Assembly: GCA_910577325.1 (NCBI GenBank)
Contig: CAJTMR010000014.1
Span: forward strand, 24,005 to 88,004
DNA: 64,000 nt
Reading direction: 5' to 3'
From: an uncultured Parabacteroides sp.
GTDB taxonomy: Bacteria > Bacteroidota > Bacteroidia > Bacteroidales > Tannerellaceae
How positions within the stretch are numbered: position 1 is the stretch's first letter; each line of letters begins with the position of its first letter. Below the pieces are notes generated by a model that did no database searches, was not told the origin of the DNA, and saw only the letters and a list, made by a program, of their open reading frames with translations. Made by a program: the position numbers and the translations under genes. Below are positions 16,420 through 25,041 of this stretch, piece after piece.

Positions 16420-17307
16420 TTACTTCACATAATCCGCCTTGTTCAGGAAATCATAGCTCTGCTGTACACTGGCAACCGGATCGTTCTGGGTGTATCGTTC
16501 AACTTCGACATACCAATCTTTAATGTTGTTCGCATACATCTGATCAAAGATAGGCTGGAAATTCATCTTACCACTGGCCCCGATTTCCTTTTCGTCTTTG
16601 ATATGAATGGCTTTAAACTGGCTAGGGCGGTTCTTCAGGTAAGCAACCGGATCACCACCACCTTCCTGCACCCAATACACATCCATTTCGAAGAATACAT
16701 GGTTCGGGCTTACATTATCCAGCAAGAAATCATAGATCAACTGATCTCCGATTTTGCGGAATTCAAAATCATGATTGTGGTAACCGAATGCGATACTGGC
16801 AGCGGCCGTCTTATAACCAACGGTGTTGAAATAATCGCAATACATCTTCAAGTCGTCCAAAGTCGTCTGATCGTTAACCGGCATCCACGGCTGAACCATG
16901 TACTTAACTCCTAATTCATTATGAGCATCAATAGCCTGATCCCACCAACTCATCACTTCGGCTTCTTTTTCCTTTGTGAAAGCTTGGCCTAAATGAGCGC
17001 TCGTACATTTCATGCCCAAGTCGTTTACCATCTTCTTGAATTCGGCCGGAGCCAAACCGTAAATCTTACCATTGTCATAACTGGCTGTCTCAAGATTCTT
17101 ATAGCCCATCTTGGAAGCTGTTTCCAAGACCTTCTGGATTCCTTCTTCTTTTACAAGGTCTCTTAAAGAATATAACTGAAGCCCAATATACTTGGAGGAT
17201 TCGGAAGCTGATGCCTTACCAACACAAGAAGATAACAACTGAGGCATCACCATTCCCCCTGCGAGCATTAATGAAGCCCGCTTTAAAAACTCACGTCTGT
17301 TCTGCAT
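16420..17307 (-). CDS. Sugar phosphate isomerase/epimerase-like TIM-barrel lipoprotein
   Basis: 295 residues. The N-terminus MQNRREFLKRASLMLAGG has a twin-arginine motif and ends in a lipobox, LLSSC (Cys near residue 28), so the mature protein is probably anchored in the cell envelope. The rest is a xylose isomerase-like TIM barrel (YIGLQLYSLRDLV, GYKNLETASY, FGYHNHDFEF, FEMDVYWV, HIKDEKE), with His/Glu/Asp residues placed to bind a metal. Proteins of this kind often act on sugars or keto-sugars in the periplasm; substrate not deducible. A candidate -7 element, TACTTTTG, lies on the minus strand at 17352-17345. Confidence 0.85.
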   Translation of the reverse strand: MQNRREFLKRASLMLAGGMVMPQLLSSCVGKASASESSKYIGLQLYSLRDLVKEEGIQKVLETASKMGYKNLETASYDNGKIYGLAPAEFKKMVNDLGMKCTSAHLGQAFTKEKEAEVMSWWDQAIDAHNELGVKYMVQPWMPVNDQTTLDDLKMYCDYFNTVGYKTAAASIAFGYHNHDFEFRKIGDQLIYDFLLDNVSPNHVFFEMDVYWVQEGGGDPVAYLKNRPSQFKAIHIKDEKEIGASGKMNFQPIFDQMYANNIKDWYVEVERYTQNDPVASVQQSYDFLNKADYVK

Positions 17308-17344
17308 AGTACTAAAAAAATTAAGTTTGCTTTGAGAATTTCTA

Positions 17345-17352
17345 CAAAAGTA
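17345..17352 (-). promoter_or_regulatory. Candidate -7 element for the epimerase-like gene
   Basis: The minus strand reads TACTTTTG (TAnnTTTG), 38 bp upstream of the start at 17307. Confidence 0.45.
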
Positions 17353-17439
17353 AAACTATATTCGGTGGATTCTAACATAATAACGTTAAAACAGAGTTAC
17401 AAAACGTTCTATATCCTCTTAAAGATCAGAAAAAGCTTC

Positions 17440-18684
17440 TTAAAGAGCCTGTTTCATCTTCATGTACCGATATCGTTTTACGATCATCTTCCGGCTACGG
17501 ATAAGTTGAAAACGATAAATCACACAAGCCAATACGAAATAGACACCTGCCTGAATCCATAATGTCTGATATTCATCTACCACCTCATTCAATGTAGCCC
17601 CACAAGTATTGATACGGATGAATCCCTGGATACCCGGCGTCGAGGGAAACAAATATCCTACGGCGCGCCAAAACGGAGGAATCGCTTCTTTCGGCCAAGA
17701 CACTCCGGAAATGAAAATCAAGATCACAGATGTAAAGACAAACACCAACATAGGTGCTTCACGGGTCGTCATAAAACCGGACAACGTCATGGCAAAGAAG
17801 ATGGAAGCAAACAGGTATGGCAGAATGAAGAGCAAGATCGTAACCGGATCGCCCACCTGAGGCAGGGAAAAGAGTTTCGGCACGACAGCCAATACCCAAA
17901 TACAGACAACCACATAAATCAAAATATAGGTCAAAGACTTGCCCAACACAATACGCAAGGTCCCATTAAAATGCCGGCTGATCGGGACAAGGCTATGGAA
18001 ACGGTTCTTTTCACGCGCCGTCCCTCCCAACATGCCAATCCCCAAAACGAGCGTTTGCTGAATAACCAAGATCAAGATGGCCGGAACCAAAAAGCTGGCA
18101 AAGCCGTTCTGCGTATTGAAGATGGTCACGGACTCATAAGGAATCGGATTGATCGTTATTTCTTCCTGCTTCGCCGATAAGCCCGGAGAATTTTGCATCC
18201 GTATTTCTTTCCCTAAGTCGAACGACACTTCCGTTGCTGCCAGCAGGAAAGCCTTATAAAACAGCAGGCTGCTCATATCGCAATACAAGGAGACTGTCGT
18301 CCTCTTGCCCGTATGCAAATCCTTACTAAATTCGGTCGGGAAATAGAGGATTCCATAAGCTTCCTTCCTGTCCAACATCCGTTTGGCTTCCTCCATATCC
18401 GTTGAGACAGCGACAACCCTGACATCGGGCGTAGCATTCACACGGCGGATAAACTCGCGGCTCAGATAAGAGTCAGACTGATCCACAACCACCATTTTTG
18501 CCTCATGTACCACTTCGTTATTATAAATAAAGGAATAGAGCAACGGATAGGCAAAAGGTACCAGGAAAAAGAAGATCAACACACCCTCGTCCCTGAAGAC
18601 ATTTTTCAATTCGTCCTTCCAGATGTAAAAGATATCCAAGATCCCTTCCTTGATTATATATCGCAAACGATGTTCTCTTTTCAT
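17440..18684 (-). CDS. ABC-2 type transporter permease (export), second permease
   Basis: 414 residues. One N-terminal membrane helix (DEGVLIFFFLVPFAYPLLYSF), a periplasmic domain of about 150 residues (AKMVVVDQSDSYLSREFI to LGKEIRMQ), then five helices from about 205 to 395, the YhhJ/YbhR-like ABC-2 layout. It pairs with the next upstream permease (11 bp apart). With the HlyD and TolC genes upstream this makes an envelope-spanning export system, probably for drugs or lipophilic compounds by analogy with E. coli YbhGFSR. No ATP-binding subunit gene is nearby. Confidence 0.87.
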   Translation of the reverse strand: MKREHRLRYIIKEGILDIFYIWKDELKNVFRDEGVLIFFFLVPFAYPLLYSFIYNNEVVHEAKMVVVDQSDSYLSREFIRRVNATPDVRVVAVSTDMEEAKRMLDRKEAYGILYFPTEFSKDLHTGKRTTVSLYCDMSSLLFYKAFLLAATEVSFDLGKEIRMQNSPGLSAKQEEITINPIPYESVTIFNTQNGFASFLVPAILILVIQQTLVLGIGMLGGTAREKNRFHSLVPISRHFNGTLRIVLGKSLTYILIYVVVCIWVLAVVPKLFSLPQVGDPVTILLFILPYLFASIFFAMTLSGFMTTREAPMLVFVFTSVILIFISGVSWPKEAIPPFWRAVGYLFPSTPGIQGFIRINTCGATLNEVVDEYQTLWIQAGVYFVLACVIYRFQLIRSRKMIVKRYRYMKMKQAL

Positions 18685-18695
18685 CAGTTTTTGTT

Positions 18696-19898
18696 TTACG
18701 GAATATATTTAAAGTACAACAACGCGCTCTTCAGGTTCTTTCCGATCAGGAAAGGCAGGACAAGGAAGCCCACAAGCCAGACATACTCGGTCCAGCTATA
18801 GAAGAAAGGCCTTCCATTCAAAGCCTGGTCGACATAGATCAAGAAATAGTGCCGAAGCGGGAACAAGTTGGAAAGCGCCTGCAAGGTAGAGTCCATTCCC
18901 AACACAGGGAAAGAGAATCCGACAATAGAAAAGGCGATCATCCCGAACAGGCAAGCAAAACTTAACCCTAAACGAAAAGTCGGCAAAACCCCGATCATGA
19001 AGATTCCAACCGCTTGCGAAGCAACCACCAACAGGAACAGAGCCGACAACATCGGCAGCCAACCGCTATTCAACGGAAAAGAACTAAATCCATACAAAGC
19101 CCCCGCATACAAAAATGCAACAATTGTAAAAATCACAGTATAGGGCAATATTTTCCCCATAAGACTCACCGTTAGCGAATTTTCCCCCATTTCCAGCCAT
19201 TTGCGAGCCGTCGAGTTTTTAATCTCGGAGCCGATGCTCAACACCGTCACCAAGAAAATCATCAATTGCAACACGCCAGGCAAGAGCGTATTATTCAAAT
19301 AAACCGAATAGTTGAGCCACGGGTTTCCGATTGCGTGCGTGTCAATTACGATCGGTTGGAGCTGTGCCATGATCTGGTCTTCGGTATAGCCATGTGCCAA
19401 TCCCGTTTGAAGTCCGACCGAAGCACCCGCTAAAACAGAGATGGTTTTCATATCCCGGAACAACAGGGACGCGGCAATAAGGTAAGCCCCGTTCGTGTAG
19501 AACGACAACTTAGGCTGCCGCCCTGCCGTCGCATCCGCACCGAAATCCTTCGGTACATAGAAAATACCGTAAACTTTGCCTTCTTGCATTGCCTGACGGG
19601 CTTCCTCGAACGAGACGGTCGTCAATATCACCTTCGTCTGCTCGAAAGCATCCAATTGGCGGGTCAAGTTTCGGGAATTGGAAGAGCCGTCCATGTCTAC
19701 AACCGCAACAGGCATATCGGTCGGCAAGCCTTCCCTCATCAACGAAAGGAAAAAGACAACACAGACAGTCGGCGCCACCAACATACAAAAGAAATAGACC
19801 GGGTCTTTACCAATCCTGAGTAGCTCACGCTTTGCTATTGACAATAAACAACTGACAACAGACAATTTGCAGGCTCTATTTAATTCCCCATTATCCAT
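18696..19898 (-). CDS. ABC-2 type transporter permease (export), first permease
   Basis: 400 residues from the ATG at 19898. Membrane helix 1 is VYFFCMLVAPTVCVVFFLSL, followed by a periplasmic loop (PVAVVDMDGSSNSRNLTRQL) and five C-terminal helices, as in its downstream paralogue. The first 20 residues (MDNGELNRACKLSVVSCLLS) are encoded largely by a degenerate copy of the AATTGACAATT-type repeat (19836-19871), so the original start may be a TTG codon at residue 12 or 19 just before SIAKREL. Gene order: TolC, HlyD, this permease, second permease; gaps 25, 13 and 11 bp indicate one operon. Confidence 0.85.
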   Translation of the reverse strand: MDNGELNRACKLSVVSCLLSIAKRELLRIGKDPVYFFCMLVAPTVCVVFFLSLMREGLPTDMPVAVVDMDGSSNSRNLTRQLDAFEQTKVILTTVSFEEARQAMQEGKVYGIFYVPKDFGADATAGRQPKLSFYTNGAYLIAASLLFRDMKTISVLAGASVGLQTGLAHGYTEDQIMAQLQPIVIDTHAIGNPWLNYSVYLNNTLLPGVLQLMIFLVTVLSIGSEIKNSTARKWLEMGENSLTVSLMGKILPYTVIFTIVAFLYAGALYGFSSFPLNSGWLPMLSALFLLVVASQAVGIFMIGVLPTFRLGLSFACLFGMIAFSIVGFSFPVLGMDSTLQALSNLFPLRHYFLIYVDQALNGRPFFYSWTEYVWLVGFLVLPFLIGKNLKSALLYFKYIP

Positions 19899-19911
19899 TT
19901 AAGTCTTACGT

Positions 19912-20913
19912 TTAATTGTCAATTTTTTTAATGACAGACATTCCGGGACGCAAATCGACAACCTTTTCTACCGGACGGGCACGCACCTCAAATGTCTTGG
20001 AGTCGAACTGCCCGTTCGTTTTTGTCGCTTTCCAAGCAGCGTATGTTCCCATGTCCTTCATATAATAGACTTTCAACTTGACCGGCCGGCTATCCAACGC
20101 TGGGATAAAAGCGTCCAATTCGGAACCGATCTTGATGTCTTTGAGATGGTCTTCACGGATACTGAAAGTCACCCACATATCGTTGAGATCAATAATATTC
20201 ATGATCGGGGCCCCTGTACCTACCAATTCACCCACTTCAGGAAAACGTTCAGAGATCTCGCCATCGATCGGAGAGACCAATGCCGCTTCCTTCAGGTAGG
20301 ATTCTACTTCGGCAATCACTCCGTCGGCCTGGCCGACAAGAGCAGCCGCAGCTGCCTTATCTTCCGTACGGGCTCCATCTACTGCCATGTCATACTGGGA
20401 TTTGGCTGCTTTCTCGGTAGCGATCATCGCCTTGTAATTGGCTTCCGCCTCATCGCGCTTCTGGGCGGACATTACCCCTTTATCGAACAAGTTCTGCACA
20501 CGCGTATATGATTTGCGGGCAATATCCAGCCCGGCCTTCGCCTTCTGCCACATTTCATATGCACCGGCTATCTCCTGCGCACGAGCTCCCTTGATAGCCT
20601 TCGCGTTCTGGGCTTCGGCCGCACGGCGCACGGCTTCCGCTTGCTGAAGCTTGGCAAGGACTTCGGGCGTATCCAAGAAAACAAGCGTGTCACCCGCCTT
20701 TACCTTATCGCCTTCACCAAAACGATATGCCTCGATCCGGCCGGGTACTTTGCCGGAAATACGAATCTGCGTAGCTTCCGCCTGCCCCATGATGATATCA
20801 TCCGGCGGTGTCAGTAAAAAGAAACCGGTTAATGCAACTAACCCGACCACACCTAAGAATGTGATAAATGCCAGCAACATGTTGTTGATCGAAAACTTCT
20901 TATTCTCATTCAT
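19912..20913 (-). CDS. HlyD-family membrane fusion (periplasmic adaptor) protein
   Basis: 333 residues. A single N-terminal membrane anchor (NNMLLAFITFLGVVGLVALTGFFLL) is followed by a lipoyl/barrel-sandwich half (ISGKVPGRIEAYRFGEGDKV), an alpha-helical hairpin rich in Ala, Lys and Glu (about 95-190), the second lipoyl half (ALVSPIDGEISERFPEVGELV) and a beta-barrel. It links the inner-membrane permeases to the TolC-like outer-membrane channel encoded just upstream. The overall design matches YbhG/EmrA-type adaptors. Confidence 0.9.
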   Translation of the reverse strand: MNENKKFSINNMLLAFITFLGVVGLVALTGFFLLTPPDDIIMGQAEATQIRISGKVPGRIEAYRFGEGDKVKAGDTLVFLDTPEVLAKLQQAEAVRRAAEAQNAKAIKGARAQEIAGAYEMWQKAKAGLDIARKSYTRVQNLFDKGVMSAQKRDEAEANYKAMIATEKAAKSQYDMAVDGARTEDKAAAAALVGQADGVIAEVESYLKEAALVSPIDGEISERFPEVGELVGTGAPIMNIIDLNDMWVTFSIREDHLKDIKIGSELDAFIPALDSRPVKLKVYYMKDMGTYAAWKATKTNGQFDSKTFEVRARPVEKVVDLRPGMSVIKKIDN

Positions 20914-20938
20914 AAAAGTATGTATTATGATTTATTCT

Positions 20939-22324
20939 TTAATTCTCAATTTTTAATTTCCCCATTGCTTTCGCCAAGTAAACTTCCGTCAGTTTCACTT
21001 CTATCTGCGCATCTATCAGGCTGGAACGGGCCGAAACCCAAGCCGTCTGCGCCTGCATCAAGTTAAGAGCCGGGATTACGCCTTCTTCAAATCCGAGATT
21101 GGCATGGCGAAGGTTCTCCTCCGCATTCTCCATATTGCGGGTGGAAGCGGCCAACTTCTTGTTCGCCTCATTGACCTTATAGACAGATTGATTGACCTGT
21201 AATTCCACCTTTTCACGAGCATCCTGCAACTCCAACGATTTGATGCGTGTCTCGGCACGGGCCGAATTGCGCTTATAGCTTCCCTCCCACCAGCCGGAAA
21301 GCGGTATTTTCACCATTACACCGACATTGAACATCCCGGCAAATTCGTTTTTGAAACCATTCATGGAATTTGGGTTTGTGACTAAGTAGTTCGCCATAAA
21401 CGCCACATTTGGCAACATATCCGACAAAACAATCCGTTCCTTGTGCTTATAAATCTTTGTCGCCAAGTCAAGACTCTTCAACTCGCCGCGATTCATAAAA
21501 GCCTCATTCACGTCGGCAGCAGTAAAGGAAGAGGCCGTCGGGAAATCTTCGATATCTTCATCCGCCAAAGCAAGCGGTTCTTCCAATGGCAACCCGCATA
21601 TCTGGGCCAACAGCATACGGGAAAGAGCCAAGCCGTTATCGACTTTCGTCTGCGCCATCTCGGCCTCGTTCAGTTTAACCTTAACGGAAAGCCCGTCAGC
21701 CTCGGTCGCTACTCCCTCGTTAATCATTGCCGTTATATCATGATCGGTCTTGCGAAGCAAATCAACATAGGCATCCGCCAACTTCTTTTTATTCACCAAA
21801 GAAATCACCTGCCAGTAGGTTTCATCTGTCTTATAAATGACATCCTGCAATTGCAAGTCATTCATCGACTCGGCCAATTGCTTGGCATACTTGGTAATCT
21901 GATTGTAATTGACAATCTTGCCCCCCATAAACACAGGTTGCACAAGAGAAACGCTTCCTACCCAGATATTTTGGATATCGAGGTGTTGCATATCATCCAC
22001 TCCTTCCATCAACTTCCCAAACACAGGCAACTGTGCGAGCGGTCCGAGAGCCGCCCCGACAGAAGTACTCAATGCACCCATGTCCAAAAGATTAATATCT
22101 TTCTGGTTCCACATATACGCTCCTGTCGCCGAGAGTTGCGGGAAGTATTTGGTAAAAGCGGCATTTTTCTCATAGCCGGCCATTTTAATCTTTTCTCCCG
22201 AAATCTTCAACTCTTTATTGTTCTGAATCGCCAGCTCACGACATTCCTCCAGCGTCAACGTACGTCCGGCACTTGCATAGCCAGACGAAACCAGTAATGC
22301 GACTAATACGACAAGTCTTTTCAT
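20939..22324 (-). CDS. TolC-family outer membrane efflux protein
   Basis: 461 residues with a Sec signal peptide (MKRLVVLVALLVSSGYASA) and the outer-membrane-factor repeats: LTLEECRELAIQNNKELKIS at the start of repeat one and NEANKKLAASTRNMENAEENL with NLGFEEGVIPALNLMQAQTAW in repeat two. It forms the trimeric exit duct for the export system made with the adaptor and permeases encoded downstream. It is the first gene of the operon; a -7 element TATATTTG lies on the minus strand at 22403-22396. Confidence 0.92.
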   Translation of the reverse strand: MKRLVVLVALLVSSGYASAGRTLTLEECRELAIQNNKELKISGEKIKMAGYEKNAAFTKYFPQLSATGAYMWNQKDINLLDMGALSTSVGAALGPLAQLPVFGKLMEGVDDMQHLDIQNIWVGSVSLVQPVFMGGKIVNYNQITKYAKQLAESMNDLQLQDVIYKTDETYWQVISLVNKKKLADAYVDLLRKTDHDITAMINEGVATEADGLSVKVKLNEAEMAQTKVDNGLALSRMLLAQICGLPLEEPLALADEDIEDFPTASSFTAADVNEAFMNRGELKSLDLATKIYKHKERIVLSDMLPNVAFMANYLVTNPNSMNGFKNEFAGMFNVGVMVKIPLSGWWEGSYKRNSARAETRIKSLELQDAREKVELQVNQSVYKVNEANKKLAASTRNMENAEENLRHANLGFEEGVIPALNLMQAQTAWVSARSSLIDAQIEVKLTEVYLAKAMGKLKIEN

Positions 22325-22395
22325 CTTTATCTTGTTTTATTCGGATTCTATCCTATAACATTTTATTTCCATGTCAAGTTCTTATTGAAACCGGA

Positions 22396-22403
22396 CAAAT
22401 ATA
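22396..22403 (-). promoter_or_regulatory. Candidate -7 element for the TolC-HlyD-permease operon
   Basis: The minus strand reads TATATTTG (TAnnTTTG), 72 bp before the TolC start. No regulator gene adjoins the operon. Confidence 0.5.
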
Positions 22404-22464
22404 AAAAGCCGGTGCAAAAGTGCAGATTCGCTTTAAATATAAAAATGAACATTCGTTTCCATTG

Positions 22465-23361
22465 CTATTTTTCAAGCGTGAAACTTTTACGACCGATCAG
22501 ATTACCATCTGCAAATATATCAACCCGATATGTACCAGGAGAAAGGAACTCTTCAATATTCCAATACATCGTAACCGGCAGTTCCTCTCCGTTATATTCG
22601 ACCAGCTTCTTCATGGAGTAATTGATTTCTTTTCCTTCAAAAGCGAAAACGTCAGCACGGCTCTTCAACAGGATATCGTCGTCGGGCTTCATGATGCGCA
22701 CATAGATCGTCTTTTCTCCGACCGGAGCCGTAATGTTCTTGCTGATCCGGAAGTCTACGACAAACTGTTCCATCTTCTTGATCACTTTTGCCTTCTTTCC
22801 GCGGCCGTTGACAGGGGTCACATTGATGCCTGTCGCGTCCAGCCGGCTTGCCAACGTGACACGTTCCGTCAGTTTCTCTTTTTCCTTCTTCAAGGTCGTA
22901 GCCGTGGAAGAAGCCTGTTTGTATTTCTTCACCGCTTCGTTCTTCTCCACTTTCAACTGTTCGTTGGCACGGTTCAGGGAGTCGATCTGGACTACATAGT
23001 TGCGCATGATCTTGCGCAACGTCTGCAATTCCTTCTTCAAACGGGCGATCTCTTTCGTGTTTGTCGCTTTCACAGTACGAAGTTCTTCCTGTAAGCGTTG
23101 TACTTTGGCTTGCTCGGTAGACAACAAGTTCAACAACGAGTCGTTACCTATATTAAATTTATAACCCTCATATTGAAGAGACAATTCGTTAAATTCATCT
23201 TCCAATGACTCCTTATCCAGAACATAAGCCTGCTCCAAGTCTTCCATCTGCTGTTTCTGACGGAAAATATAATAGGCAGCACCTGCGATAATCAACAATA
23301 ACACAACCACTGCCGTGACCAACAGTGACATCTTATTTATTTCTTTCTTTTCAGCATCCAT
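22465..23361 (-). CDS. Membrane-anchored coiled-coil protein of unknown function
   Basis: 298 residues from ATG 23361 (MDAEKKEINKMSLLVTAVVV). One membrane helix at about 11-33, then a long heptad-rich coiled coil (about 35-165: KQQMEDLEQAYVLDKESLED and KEIARLKKELQTLRKIMRNY), then a C-terminal beta domain (FVVDFRISKNITAPVGEKTI; FLSPGTYRVDIFADGNLIG) that looks like an Ig-like or sensor fold. The topology suggests an inner-membrane anchor with a periplasmic rod. I do not recognise a named family. An in-frame extension upstream to 23508 overlaps the guaA promoter and is rejected. It diverges from guaA. Confidence 0.75.
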   Translation of the reverse strand: MDAEKKEINKMSLLVTAVVVLLLIIAGAAYYIFRQKQQMEDLEQAYVLDKESLEDEFNELSLQYEGYKFNIGNDSLLNLLSTEQAKVQRLQEELRTVKATNTKEIARLKKELQTLRKIMRNYVVQIDSLNRANEQLKVEKNEAVKKYKQASSTATTLKKEKEKLTERVTLASRLDATGINVTPVNGRGKKAKVIKKMEQFVVDFRISKNITAPVGEKTIYVRIMKPDDDILLKSRADVFAFEGKEINYSMKKLVEYNGEELPVTMYWNIEEFLSPGTYRVDIFADGNLIGRKSFTLEK

Positions 23362-23386
23362 ACGGTTACGATTAAAAATGAATGCG

Positions 23387-23434
23387 CAAAGGTAATAAAA
23401 ATGATTAAAGTTTCGAATATTATTCCTACCTTTG
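23387..23434. promoter_or_regulatory. Divergent promoters between the coiled-coil gene and guaA
   Basis: TACCTTTG occurs on the minus strand at 23394-23387 and again on the plus strand at 23427-23434, both matching TAnnTTTG and pointing away from each other. The plus-strand copy is 26 bp from the guaA ATG. The two -33 regions overlap, so the genes may compete for polymerase. Confidence 0.6.
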
Positions 23435-23460
23435 TGGCACTCAATTAAATAATAATTTGC

Positions 23461-24981
23461 ATGCACGAGAAACTTATTATTCTTGATTTCGGCTCGCAAA
23501 CAACTCAATTAATCGGGCGTAGAGTCCGTGAATTGAATATGTATTGCGAGATTGTCCCCTACAACAAATTCCCGCATGATGCTACTGATGTAAAAGGTGT
23601 TATTCTCTCCGGAAGTCCCTATTCCGTATATGATGCCAATGCGTTCAAAGCTGACTTAAGTGAGATACGTGGTAAATATCCCGTATTGGGAATCTGTTAC
23701 GGAGCCCAATTCCTGGCTTATACATCCGGTGGAAATGTCGAACCGGCCAACTCCCGCGAATACGGACGTGCCAACTTGTCGTATGTCGCAGGTACGGACG
23801 AATTGCTGGAAGGCATCAATGTCGGCTCACAAATCTGGATGTCCCACGGAGATACCATCACGGTCCTCCCTGAAAATTTCAAAGTAATCGCCAGTACAGA
23901 CGATGTAAAAGCAGCCGCCTATCACGTGGAAGGCGAACAAACCTGGGGTGTGCAATTCCACCCGGAAGTGTTTCACTCGACCGATGGCACTAAATTATTA
24001 GACAACTTCCTGAATATTTGCGGATGTGCCAAAGACTGGACTCCGGCTTCCTTTATCGAATCGACCGTTGCCGAACTGAAAGAACAGTTGAAAGACGACA
24101 AGGTAATCCTGGCACTTTCCGGCGGCGTGGACTCTTCGGTCACAGCCGTTTTGTTACATAAGGCTATCGGCAAGAACCTGACTTGCATCTTCGTCGATCA
24201 CGGCCTGTTGCGCAAGAACGAATTTGAAAATGTGTTGAAAGACTACGAACACCTGGGGCTGAACGTAATCGGAGTCGATGCCAAAGACAAATTCTATAAA
24301 GACCTGGCGGGTGTCAACGAACCTGAAAAAAAACGTAAGATCATCGGGAAAGGGTTCATCGACGTGTTCGACGAAGAAGCCCGCAAACTGAAAGACATAA
24401 AATGGTTAGGCCAAGGGACCATTTATCCGGATGTAATCGAATCGCTATCCATTACCGGGACCGTCATCAAGAGCCATCATAATGTAGGCGGCCTGCCTGC
24501 CAAAATGAACCTGAAGCTGGTCGAACCGCTACGCCTTCTGTTCAAAGATGAAGTACGCCGCGTCGGTATGGAACTGGGTATGCAACCACATTTGATCAAA
24601 CGACATCCGTTCCCCGGCCCCGGATTGGGCATCCGTATTTTAGGCGACATCACCCCGGAAAAAGTACGAATTTTACAAGAGGCCGACGATATTTATATGT
24701 CGCTGATGCGCGAATGGGGCCTATACGATAAAATCTGGCAGGCCGGAGTGATCCTCCTCCCGATCCGGTCCGTAGGTGTTATGGGTGACGAACGGACATA
24801 CGAAAATACAGTCGCCTTACGTGCCGTGACCTCGACGGATGCCATGACAGCCGACTGGGCACAACTCCCTTACGAGTTCCTCGCGAAAGTTTCCAACGAA
24901 ATCATCAACAAGGTCAAAGGCGTAAACCGCGTTGTCTACGACATCAGCTCAAAACCGCCTGCAACGATCGAGTGGGAATAA
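23461..24981 (+). CDS. guaA: GMP synthase, glutamine-hydrolysing
   Basis: 506 residues. Glutaminase domain 1-190 with the catalytic triad visible: Cys79 in LGICYGAQ, His167 and Glu169 in QFHPEV. The ATP-pyrophosphatase P-loop is LALSGGVDSSVT (about 218-229), HHNVGGLP and FPGPGLGIRILG follow, and the dimerisation domain ends in KPPATIEWE, the expected C-terminus. It converts XMP to GMP with glutamine and ATP. It is followed 60 bp downstream by a paralogue that has lost its glutaminase residues. Confidence 0.97.
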   Translation: MHEKLIILDFGSQTTQLIGRRVRELNMYCEIVPYNKFPHDATDVKGVILSGSPYSVYDANAFKADLSEIRGKYPVLGICYGAQFLAYTSGGNVEPANSREYGRANLSYVAGTDELLEGINVGSQIWMSHGDTITVLPENFKVIASTDDVKAAAYHVEGEQTWGVQFHPEVFHSTDGTKLLDNFLNICGCAKDWTPASFIESTVAELKEQLKDDKVILALSGGVDSSVTAVLLHKAIGKNLTCIFVDHGLLRKNEFENVLKDYEHLGLNVIGVDAKDKFYKDLAGVNEPEKKRKIIGKGFIDVFDEEARKLKDIKWLGQGTIYPDVIESLSITGTVIKSHHNVGGLPAKMNLKLVEPLRLLFKDEVRRVGMELGMQPHLIKRHPFPGPGLGIRILGDITPEKVRILQEADDIYMSLMREWGLYDKIWQAGVILLPIRSVGVMGDERTYENTVALRAVTSTDAMTADWAQLPYEFLAKVSNEIINKVKGVNRVVYDISSKPPATIEWE

Positions 24982-25041
24982 AATGCTTATTATCCGTATT
25001 CAATATATAAAATGTAAAAACTATAAAAATAAAAGAATCGT

